A stretch of 64,000 bases of DNA from Lachnospiraceae bacterium (lineage in GTDB: Bacteria; Bacillota; Clostridia; Lachnospirales; Lachnospiraceae), in assembly GCA_017433725.1 (NCBI GenBank), contig JAFRGQ010000083.1, positions 1 through 64,000 on the forward strand, written 5' to 3'. Below, piece after piece: positions 41,441 to 48,388 of the stretch. Position 1 is the stretch's first letter. The number at the start of each line of letters is the position of its first letter. The notes under the pieces were generated by a model. That model was given only the letters and a program-made list of their open reading frames with translations, ran no database searches and had not been told where the DNA came from. Both the position numbers and the translations under genes were made by a program.

Positions 41441-42538
41441 TCAGGAAAGTGCCTCGTCAACAGCTTTCTGCGCATGTGCAACATAGATCTCATGGATAGC
41501 ATCAACCGAACCGAGACCCTCGAGAACACACTCAACGTTATATCCGGCTGCCTCAAAGATGCTCTTCCAGGAATCGTCTTCATCACCCGCCATATCGTTA
41601 TTGGCGTGATCACCTGCGACGACCATGAGAGGTCTCAGCACAACACGTTTGTAATCACCGGCTTTGACCTGTTCAAGGACGTCCGTGACGGACGGCGTTG
41701 CTTCCACCGTTCCGATATAATAGTTGTCATACTTATCTGCCTTGAGATTCTCCTGCATCTTGCTGTAAATCGCGTTAGAGTCCGCTTCGGTGCCGTGACC
41801 CATGAAGACGATTGCGGTCTGTCCGTCATCATAGGATGCAGTGGCTCCTGTGATAGCTTCCTCTACAGATTTGAAGTCCTCATCCGTGCTGAGGAGCGGT
41901 TCACCGATGGAGATTTTGTCAAATGCATCCGCATACTGGGATACTTCTTCCGTGAGATCCGTGTATTCAAGGCCGTTCATCAGGTGGGTAGGCTGAACAA
42001 CAAGCCTCTTAACGCCGTTTGCGACAGCGCGGTCGAGAGCCTGCTTCACATTGTCAATCTCTTCTCCGTCACGGCTCTTTACATGATCGATAATGATCTG
42101 GCTGGTAAACGCTCTTCGTACGCTCCAGTCCGGGAAAGCTTTCTCCAGAGCATCTTCGATAGCTCCGATCGTATTGCGGCGGTTATCGTTAAAGCTTGTT
42201 CCGAAACTTACCACTAAGAGCTCATTTTCTCCGATGTCATCCTGATTTCTCGGATTGTCGAGGGAAGCGTCTCCTGTCTCATAATTTTCTTCCTCAGCTT
42301 CTTCTGCTACGGAAGAATCGGCGGCGGAAGTTTCAGCTTTAGTGTCCTGAGAAACGGATGTATCCGTATTGCTTTCGGCGAGAGCAGATTCTTCTGCTGA
42401 TATAGTATTATCGTAAACCGAAGATTCATCAACAGCTGTTTCTGTAGTTCCTGTACCGGAAGTAGTTGTTCCTCCGCATGCTGCCAGAGATGCAATCGCC
42501 ATGGATGCGATGAGAAGTGTTGCAAGTGCCTTTTTCAT
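41441..42538 (-). CDS. cbiK: Exported CbiK-type sirohydrochlorin cobaltochelatase lipoprotein
   Basis: A 365-residue protein with a lipoprotein signal (lipobox SLAAC, C21) and an acidic linker to about residue 100, then a full CbiK domain. The metal-site residues fit the spacing known for Salmonella CbiK (H145, E175, H207): here H248 in MGHGTEADS, E279 in TVEATPS and H311 in VAGDHANNDMAGD. QPTHLMNGLEY is also typical. Cytosolic CbiK inserts cobalt into sirohydrochlorin; exported forms are known in Desulfovibrio, where the periplasmic one also binds heme. Being outside the cell, it is more likely a tetrapyrrole or metal binding or chelating protein than a step of cytosolic B12 synthesis. First gene of the riboswitch operon; ribosome site AGGAGG. 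Confidence 0.92.
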   Translation of the reverse strand: MKKALATLLIASMAIASLAACGGTTTSGTGTTETAVDESSVYDNTISAEESALAESNTDTSVSQDTKAETSAADSSVAEEAEEENYETGDASLDNPRNQDDIGENELLVVSFGTSFNDNRRNTIGAIEDALEKAFPDWSVRRAFTSQIIIDHVKSRDGEEIDNVKQALDRAVANGVKRLVVQPTHLMNGLEYTDLTEEVSQYADAFDKISIGEPLLSTDEDFKSVEEAITGATASYDDGQTAIVFMGHGTEADSNAIYSKMQENLKADKYDNYYIGTVEATPSVTDVLEQVKAGDYKRVVLRPLMVVAGDHANNDMAGDEDDSWKSIFEAAGYNVECVLEGLGSVDAIHEIYVAHAQKAVDEALS

Positions 42539-42655
42539 TGTGTCCTCCTGAAAAGATTTTTAGTGGGTCGACAGTTACAGCAGAGGCGTTGGCCAACCAT
42601 GCGAATAAGGCTGCGTATTAGCGGAACCGCTTCGCGAACCCGATAATCATAATTC

Positions 42656-42676
42656 GGCGCATATCTGCGCCTTTTT
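42656..42676 (+). terminator. Hairpin with T run on the + strand
   Basis: GGCGCA-TATC-TGCGCC followed by T5. On the minus strand it is simply a stem in the cbiK leader. Right beside it is a second stem, AAGTTGCTGCGCAACTT. Confidence 0.5.
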
Positions 42677-42789
42677 ATCGAAAGTTGCTGCGCAACTTCC
42701 GATAAGATATATTACCGAGTTTTGTCAGTCTGATTATCTAGTGCCCCGGAGAGGCATAAATGCCGGCGTCAGCTGACATTTTCACACTG

Positions 42790-42819
42790 AAAAACGCCTC
42801 CATCGAATAGATGGGGCGC
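42790..42819 (-). terminator. Intrinsic terminator downstream of the riboswitch
   Basis: Read on the minus strand: CGCCCCATC-TATTC-GATGGAGGCG, a nine-pair stem with one bulged A, followed by T5. It lies about 140 bases after the riboswitch and 250 bases before cbiK. It is a good candidate for the expression platform. Confidence 0.7.
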
Positions 42820-42957
42820 TGTGCAGGACTCGTTTTCAAACGAGTGAAAGCAGCCGTCTCCTTTGGGAACTTTTCCATCAAGAAAAAGCCGTCCGGGACG
42901 ACATGTGATAGCGCAACCAAATCCGCGTGGCCTTGGGACAAAAACATCCCTGCACTG

Positions 42958-43144
42958 ATAACCGGCAGGTTTCCTGGCTTATGGGTACGCGGTATCTCCG
43001 CACGCTTCAAGCTGCCTTCCCGGCGATTGCCAGTGACCGTGCATATGCGCATTGCTTCAAGCTCCCCATTCACAGTGACGGGTTCGTACAGGAATCTCAC
43101 CTGTTTCTCTTTTACCCTGATGCTGAAGATCAGGCACCGGTTAT
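42958..43144 (-). promoter_or_regulatory. Cobalamin riboswitch
   Basis: On the minus strand the P1 stem is ATAACCGG at the 5' side and CCGGTTAT at the 3' side (perfect). Conserved core parts follow in order: GAGAAACAGGTGAGATTCC, GAACCCGTCACTGTGAA, GGTCACTGG, GGGAAGGC, and the B12 box AGCCAGGAAACCTGCC. The element binds adenosyl- or methyl-type cobalamin and normally switches off the genes behind it when the vitamin is plentiful. All genes down to 36583 lie on the same strand behind it. Confidence 0.95.
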
Positions 43145-43184
43145 ACTCATATTGATGCTGTCTGCAATGACAGATATCTGCTTT

Positions 43185-43190
43185 ATTATA
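43185..43190 (-). promoter_or_regulatory. Extended -10 promoter of the riboswitch operon
   Basis: On the minus strand: TGCTATAAT (extended -10) about 40 bases upstream of the riboswitch P1. The -35 is poor, which an extended -10 tolerates. Confidence 0.6.
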
Positions 43191-43323
43191 GCATTGCTCA
43201 GCTGATAATGACAGTGAGAATCGCATTTTCGGAAGTCTTGAATAAATATGAAGGGAGTGGTATGCTTTTTTATGAAGAGTGTGTTCTGCACATATGTAAA
43301 TTTCAAGGAAGGAGGCATGGATC

Positions 43324-44994
43324 ATGGCAATCAAACTGGCTGTCGGAGATGAAAGTTTTGATGAGATCAGAAAAACCGGCCTCTACTATGTGGATAAAAC
43401 GGAACTGCTCTACGATTTGGCAGGGCAGACGATTAATAAGGTCACGCTGTTCACCAGACCACGCAGGTTCGGTAAGACACTCAATATGAGTATGATGGAG
43501 AGCTTCTTCGATATCAATCGCGACAGCAGGGATGTATTTGAGGGACTTGATATTTCGAAGCATCAGACGTTTTGTTCCGAATGGATGAACCGATATCCTG
43601 TTTTGTTCATATCTTTTAAAGATGTAGACGGGCTGAATTTTGAGAGTGCGTATGGGCAATTGCAGGCTATCCTGGCGGACTATTGCAAGACGATTATCTC
43701 CTGTTTTGAAAATAAATCTATTGATTCCGCTGATGCTGAAATCTTTGAACGGCTCAGGTACCAGAATGGTTCCCTGTCAGATGTGAAGGGGAGTCTGAAA
43801 ACCATAATGCGCATGATGAATGCAGTGTATGGTAAACCTGTGATTCTCCTGATTGATGAGTATGATGTTCCGCTGGCAAAGGCAAGCGAGAAAAACACTA
43901 TGCAAAACCGCTACTATGAGCAGATGCTTGACGTCATCAAGGGAATGCTGGGTGTTGCGCTTAAGACAAATGAATATCTGAAGCTTGCTGTGGTCACGGG
44001 GTGTCTGCGTATAGCCAAGGAGAGTATCTTTACCGGGACAAACAACTTTGCATCATATTCTGTGACAGATGAAGATTTTTCGGAGTACTTTGGGTTTTCC
44101 CGGGAAGAAGTTAATCTGCTGCTTGCTGATGCAGGCTGCATGGATAAAGCGGATATCATCCGGGAATGGTATGATGGATATGTATTCGGTAATAGCCGGG
44201 TATATTGCCCGTGGGATGTAGCAAGCTATGTGGCCGCCCTCATGCGCCGCAAAGACGCCGAGCCGAAAAACTACTGGCGCAATACAAGCAGCAACGGAGT
44301 TATCAGGGATTTTGTAAGTCATTCTGACTGGGGAATTCCGGATAGATTCGAGACTATTATGAACGGCGGTACGATCACAGTAACAGTTTCTGATGAGTTG
44401 ACATACGATACGCTCCATGAGTCAGAGCAAAATCTATGGAGCATACTCCTGATGACCGGGTACCTGACGAAGGCAGATACGGCTGCCGGGGGTCAGAAAG
44501 TAGCATTGAAGATACCTAATGCGGAAATTGCCGGGATATTTGAGGATACTGTGGTGAAGCTGTTCACCGATACTCTCGATACCGGTAGACAGAAAGAATT
44601 GATGGAGGCATTCTGGGACGAAGATATCGAGAGTGCCACAAAACTGCTAAGTGACTTCCTGTGGGATACCATCAGCTACCATGATTATCACGAGGATTAC
44701 TATCACGCTTTTATGGCCGGCTTGTTCGTCGGTCTCGGTTACTCGGTGGATTCCAATAAGGAAAGCGGTTTAGGGAGATTTGATATCCGTGCAAAGGATC
44801 GTAAGAATCGCCGTATCATGATTATTGAGGTAAAAAAAGCAGATACCGCGGACCGGATGAATGCAGCCTGTGACGAGGCGATTCAACAGATCGTAGATAA
44901 GGGATATGCGAAAACGATAGAACCCGGATATGAGAAAACCATCTGTTATGGTATCTCTTTCTTCAAAAAGTCCGCACAAATCAAAAAAGTATAA
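43324..44994 (+). CDS. AAA ATPase-like protein with C-terminal PD-(D/E)XK nuclease domain
   Basis: A 556-residue protein of the PF09820/PF08011 type, common in gut anaerobes. The N-terminal third has a Walker-A-like FTRPRRFGKTLNMSMM and later a Walker B-like VILLIDEYDVPLAKA. The C-terminal domain (about 455-545) carries GLGRFDIRAK and IMIIEVKKAD, the PD-(D/E)XK nuclease core (D, E, K). Function is not established; suggestions include a mobile or defence-related role because the family is highly multi-copy. Start: ATG 43324 behind GGAGG. It is a single gene ending in a bidirectional terminator. Confidence 0.9.
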   Translation: MAIKLAVGDESFDEIRKTGLYYVDKTELLYDLAGQTINKVTLFTRPRRFGKTLNMSMMESFFDINRDSRDVFEGLDISKHQTFCSEWMNRYPVLFISFKDVDGLNFESAYGQLQAILADYCKTIISCFENKSIDSADAEIFERLRYQNGSLSDVKGSLKTIMRMMNAVYGKPVILLIDEYDVPLAKASEKNTMQNRYYEQMLDVIKGMLGVALKTNEYLKLAVVTGCLRIAKESIFTGTNNFASYSVTDEDFSEYFGFSREEVNLLLADAGCMDKADIIREWYDGYVFGNSRVYCPWDVASYVAALMRRKDAEPKNYWRNTSSNGVIRDFVSHSDWGIPDRFETIMNGGTITVTVSDELTYDTLHESEQNLWSILLMTGYLTKADTAAGGQKVALKIPNAEIAGIFEDTVVKLFTDTLDTGRQKELMEAFWDEDIESATKLLSDFLWDTISYHDYHEDYYHAFMAGLFVGLGYSVDSNKESGLGRFDIRAKDRKNRRIMIIEVKKADTADRMNAACDEAIQQIVDKGYAKTIEPGYEKTICYGISFFKKSAQIKKV

Positions 44995-45007
44995 AAATGT
45001 GCCGCGC

Positions 45008-45043
45008 AAGCCCGACGAAGCTAACACTTCGCCGGGCTTTTTC
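45008..45043. terminator. Terminator between convergent genes
   Basis: AAGCCCG-ACGAAG / CTTCG-CCGGGCTT stem followed by T5 on the + strand. It touches the stop codon of the kinase gene on the other strand. Confidence 0.88.
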
Positions 45044-46303
45044 TCACGGGATTATTATTCTGACCACAGTTCCACCACGTTCCCGCTTCGAAATACTCAT
45101 CTTACCGCCGCACATCATCTTGAGGCGCTGCCTGATATTTGCCAGCGCAATGTGAGGCTTATTGTCATCTATCTCTTCATATCCGGGACCGTTATCCTCC
45201 ACGGTGATTTCATTTCCGGAATCAGTAGAACAAGTCCGAATTACGATATGCAGCGGCTCAGAGTCCGGATCACAGCCATACTTGACGGAATTTTCTACGA
45301 TCGGCTGCAACGTCAGCGGCGGTATACGAAAATGCGTATGCGGCGTATCGTAATCGACAGAAAGGATGTCTTCAAACTGCGCCATCTCTACGGCAAGATA
45401 TGCACGGGTATGTTCCAGTTCCTCGGAAAACGGAACAGTATCTTCGCTGGCAATCGCGGTAAAGTTTTTCCTGAGGTATGTAGTGAAATCAAGTGTGACC
45501 TGTTTGGCTTTTTCGGGATCCTGGTCGCAGAGGTAGTAGATGCTGGTCATAGTATTGTAGATAAAATGAGGACGCATCTGCAGCACTGCGATGCTGGCGC
45601 GCTGTCTGGCAATTTCCTCCTGCTGATGTATATAATACTCGATCAGGTCAAACAGATTGATCATAAACATCATGAGTACAGTGAGCATCAGACTGAGTCC
45701 TACCAGCGCAAACACCGTTACAAATAAATGCAGGCAAGAAAAGACGGTCAGAGGAATAAGACAGGTGGTGAAGGCAATGAAATGTTTCCCGGTGAGCTTA
45801 TTTCTTCTGAGAATCAAACCTCGCAGAGTGACTGCTACGGTCAGGATTGAGGGGACACAAAGCAGCGGGTATAAGGGACCGCGGATAAAATAGTTATCAT
45901 CGGTAATAATATAGAAGATATCCGTAAATAAAGAGGCGTGCAGCAATATCATGCTCATGATCCAGAGGAAGAAAGCTGCATGAAAAAGTCTGCTTGTCCT
46001 CCATTCTTCTCCGCAGCTGTTCAGCAGGTAAATGGATAACATGGGCAATATAATCGAAAAAGATAATGATTCAAAATAGCTGACGATTTTTTGTGCCTGC
46101 ACCATGTTCGGATCATTGTACGTTATCACATCAGCAACGCAGAAAATGACATATATAAGAAGTACTGAAAAAAAGGGTATGAAGAAGTGCCGGGTATGTT
46201 GGTCAATTCCCGGCATAATTATAGTGATGATAATCCCCAGTATAGACAGCATCAGTGTCCCGCCGCATAGGAAGAAAGCGAGCTCATTAATCCAAGCGTC
46301 CAT
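45044..46303 (-). CDS. LytS-like membrane sensor histidine kinase
   Basis: A 419-residue kinase. Residues 1-225 hold about six to seven membrane segments and act as the sensor. The His_kinase domain (PF06580) starts at the phospho-acceptor H246 in QMRPHFIYNTMTSIYYL. The GHKL ATPase has the N box PIVENSVKYGC and the G box VEDNGPGYEEI, ending with ANIRQRLKMMCGG. This is the LytS/AgrC-like branch. It is 13 bases downstream of its response regulator, and the pair is divergent from the pilus genes, so it may control them. The ligand is unknown. Confidence 0.9.
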   Translation of the reverse strand: MDAWINELAFFLCGGTLMLSILGIIITIIMPGIDQHTRHFFIPFFSVLLIYVIFCVADVITYNDPNMVQAQKIVSYFESLSFSIILPMLSIYLLNSCGEEWRTSRLFHAAFFLWIMSMILLHASLFTDIFYIITDDNYFIRGPLYPLLCVPSILTVAVTLRGLILRRNKLTGKHFIAFTTCLIPLTVFSCLHLFVTVFALVGLSLMLTVLMMFMINLFDLIEYYIHQQEEIARQRASIAVLQMRPHFIYNTMTSIYYLCDQDPEKAKQVTLDFTTYLRKNFTAIASEDTVPFSEELEHTRAYLAVEMAQFEDILSVDYDTPHTHFRIPPLTLQPIVENSVKYGCDPDSEPLHIVIRTCSTDSGNEITVEDNGPGYEEIDDNKPHIALANIRQRLKMMCGGKMSISKRERGGTVVRIIIP

Positions 46304-46316
46304 ATGTACCTCCTTG

Positions 46317-46916
46317 TTATAAGGGATACCGCAGAGTTTTGAGTTGTGCCTTTACACCTTCCGGAGTAATCGGCTTCAACATGAAACCGCTGGCCCCGGT
46401 GCTCCATGCGTCGAAGGAATAGTCGATGTATGCGGTCAGGAAAACGACATTTGTGCAGGGATTGATACTGAGAAGTGTACGGCAGAGATCGAATCCGCTC
46501 GTTTTTCCGAGCTCAATATCCAGAAAGGCCAGGGAAACTGTGTGGGTTTCAGCATACTCAATGGCCTGCGAAGGACTCGTGAATCCGTTGATCGTGGCAT
46601 CAGGCATTACTCTCTTGAGAATGGGAAGTCCTCCGGAGAGGATAATTTTCCTGTCGTCGACCATGATCACATGTGGGGAACTATCTGTCTTTACTGTGAT
46701 GGAGAGCAGAGTGTTGACATTCACGTCCAGAATTCTGGATAGCCGGGCAATCATTAATGCGTCCGGGAGACGGGTGCCATTTTCCCATCTGGCTACAGTG
46801 GATCTGTTGACATATAACTGTTCGCTCAGCTGAGCTTGGGACAGTCCTTTTTCAACCCTTAGCTTGCGCAGGGTTTCCGCAAAAAGAGTATTTGTTTGTT
46901 CGTAGGATTCTTTCAT
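46317..46916 (-). CDS. Response regulator with N-terminal XRE-type HTH and C-terminal receiver
   Basis: A 199-residue protein in reverse domain order. Residues about 10-65 are an XRE/Cro helix-turn-helix (LRVEKGLSQAQLSEQLYVNRSTVARWENG). Residues 82-199 are a receiver: acidic pair D87-D88 in MVDDRK, phospho-site D133 in AFLDIELG, T in VFLTAYID and K in LKPITPEG. Regulators paired with LytS-type kinases normally have receiver then LytTR. Here the DNA-binding domain comes first and is of the phage-repressor type, so phosphorylation would act on an N-terminal HTH. Start: ATG 46916; upstream is the promoter at 47003-47008. Confidence 0.88.
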   Translation of the reverse strand: MKESYEQTNTLFAETLRKLRVEKGLSQAQLSEQLYVNRSTVARWENGTRLPDALMIARLSRILDVNVNTLLSITVKTDSSPHVIMVDDRKIILSGGLPILKRVMPDATINGFTSPSQAIEYAETHTVSLAFLDIELGKTSGFDLCRTLLSINPCTNVVFLTAYIDYSFDAWSTGASGFMLKPITPEGVKAQLKTLRYPL

Positions 46917-47002
46917 GCTTTGATCTTAGGCGTATAGTTTTGTGCGTACGTGGAGTCGCCGATTGTATGCAATGGAGTAAAAAATAATGTTTGATTTCAA
47001 GT

Positions 47003-47008
47003 ATTATA
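47003..47008 (-). promoter_or_regulatory. -10 box of the response-regulator/kinase operon
   Basis: On the minus strand TATAAT, with GTTGCT/TTGCTG about 15-16 bases further upstream as a weak -35. The transcript leader would be about 80 bases. Confidence 0.5.
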
Positions 47009-47173
47009 CTATATCGCAAAAATCAGCAACGAACAAGGAATTGTGACAAAGTGGAACATTGGGTTGTTTGACACGGCAATGTGATATAAATTTGGGCTAA
47101 AACTTAATCGGCTTGAGGGATTGCCTTCAAGCATTACCTGAGTTTTGTGGCGAACAGAGTATTATACAGATGA

Positions 47174-47234
47174 GTATCATTCTCCCACTCGAGCAAGCTC
47201 GGTGTCAGAATGATACTTTAGGCACTGTAATCAT
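47174..47234 (+). repeat. 49-bp dispersed hairpin repeat, copy 2, with full hairpin
   Basis: GTATCATTCT (47174-47183) pairs with AGAATGATAC (47207-47216). An inner CGAGC-AA-GCTCG stem is present. Bases 47186-47234 match 710-758 in 45 of 49 positions. It lies just before the first pilus-island gene. Confidence 0.8.
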
Positions 47235-47265
47235 ACAGATTATAGATTTATATAAAGGGAACTTC

Positions 47266-47688
47266 ATGCTTGAGAAAGATCTGAAAAAACTGAGAAGAAC
47301 TGAACTTCTCGAAATTATGCTGGATCAAAGTTATGAGATAGACCAGCTGCGTAAAAGAGTAAAGGAACTGGAGGAACAGTTGGAAGACCGGAGAATAAAG
47401 ATTGAAAATGCCGGCTCCATCGCTGAAGCTTCCCTTCAATTAACAAAAGTATTTGAGGAAGCCCAGAAAGCGGCAGACCTTTATCTGGAAAATGTCAGAA
47501 ACCAGAGTAAAAGCGGCGTTACAAAGAAAAAGAAGCCTCGTCGGAAAGCCGAAGATTCGACAGAGTATCCGGTACCGACAGACTTCCCGACACCGGCAGG
47601 ATATACTGGACCGACAATTTACCCGGCTGAAAAAGGGCAGCCGATTCCTGCAGAATTTATATCCGGTAATTTAGAGGAAAATGAATGA
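47266..47688 (+). CDS. Small coiled-coil protein of the pilus island
   Basis: A 140-residue protein. Residues 1-85 are a heptad-rich coiled coil (IDQLRKRVKELEEQLEDRR), then a Lys-rich stretch (GVTKKKKPRRK), then a Pro/Tyr-rich tail (PTDFPTPAGYTGPTIYP). There is no signal peptide or membrane segment. Start: ATG 47266 behind AAGGGAAC; the ORF is open from 47113 but has no site there. It overlaps the signal-peptidase start by four bases (ATGA). Its place ahead of the signal peptidase suggests a role in pilus export or assembly, perhaps as a cytoplasmic scaffold. Function unknown. Confidence 0.75.
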   Translation: MLEKDLKKLRRTELLEIMLDQSYEIDQLRKRVKELEEQLEDRRIKIENAGSIAEASLQLTKVFEEAQKAADLYLENVRNQSKSGVTKKKKPRRKAEDSTEYPVPTDFPTPAGYTGPTIYPAEKGQPIPAEFISGNLEENE

Positions 47689-48263
47689 GAAGACCGAAAG
47701 AACTTCCAACGACTGACTGTATTAAAAAGGAGTTGGACAGACATACATATAGAAGGAATTTTTTAAGGACGCTTCGCAACACTGCTTTTACACTCGTAGT
47801 TGTTGCCGCACTGGCTATCCTTGTAGCCGTTCTTCTTATGCCGATTCTTCGTATTTACGGCTCGTCGATGAGCGGAACGGTAGACAACGGCGATCTTGTC
47901 GCCTCGATTAAAACATCCGACATGAAGACCGGTGATGTTATAGCGTTCTACTATAACAACAATATCCTGGTGAAGCGTGTGATTGCCGTATCCGGGGATT
48001 TTGTAGATATTGACGAGGAAGGAAATGTTTATGTTAATCAGACATTACTTAATGAGCCTTATCTTTCCTCGAAGGCATTTGGAGAAACTAATATCGAGCT
48101 GCCGTATCAGGTTCCCGAGGATCGCATCTTTGTGATGGGTGATAACAGGGAGGTCTCTATCGACTCCAGAAATACGGCAGTCGGGTGTGTCGCGGGAGAG
48201 CAGGTCGTCGGGAAAATAGTTTTCAGGATATGGCCGCTTTCGTTAATAGGGTTTGTAAGTTAA
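47685..48263 (+). CDS. lepB: Signal peptidase I of the pilus island
   Basis: A 192-residue type I signal peptidase. One membrane anchor (about 36-55), then the catalytic Ser in YGSSMSGTV (S61), the catalytic Lys in ILVKRVIAV (K97), GDFVDIDEEGNVYVN and MGDNREVSIDSR. It removes signal peptides from exported proteins at the outer membrane face. The SGT after the Ser differs from the usual SMxPT. Being inside a pilus locus, as in other Gram-positive pilus islands, it may be dedicated to the adhesins that follow and may assist pilus assembly. It is translationally coupled to the coiled-coil gene. Confidence 0.93.
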   Translation: MRRPKELPTTDCIKKELDRHTYRRNFLRTLRNTAFTLVVVAALAILVAVLLMPILRIYGSSMSGTVDNGDLVASIKTSDMKTGDVIAFYYNNNILVKRVIAVSGDFVDIDEEGNVYVNQTLLNEPYLSSKAFGETNIELPYQVPEDRIFVMGDNREVSIDSRNTAVGCVAGEQVVGKIVFRIWPLSLIGFVS

Positions 48264-48388
48264 TGCCCTATAAATCTGTTTTCCTGCTTACATAAAGGAG
48301 CGGAACAGGTTTTTAGTAGAATCGAGCTGTATAGGCGAATGACCCGATGATTGACAGACATAATAATCGATTCATGAGGAGGTTCTGA

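Larger units (their letters stand above)
42539..43323 (-). other. Long leader and upstream region of the cobalamin operon, no gene
   Basis: No protein gene is supported. On the minus strand it contains, in order, a promoter (about 43185), the riboswitch (43144-42958), an attenuator-like terminator (42819-42790) and more hairpins up to the cbiK start. A long minus-strand ORF across it is explained by the RNA element. Confidence 0.8.
46917..47265. other. Divergent intergenic region between two-component system and pilus genes
   Basis: No gene. It holds the promoter of the minus-strand regulator and the second copy of the hairpin repeat (47174-47234). The + strand promoter is unclear; TTGACA near 47078 is followed by TATAAA at too short a spacing. 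Confidence 0.55.

Noticed and set aside
42738-43334. Minus-strand 198-codon ORF as a protein gene
   Set aside because: It overlies the cobalamin riboswitch and its terminator, so conservation there is explained by RNA structure. Its upstream part has no ribosome site.
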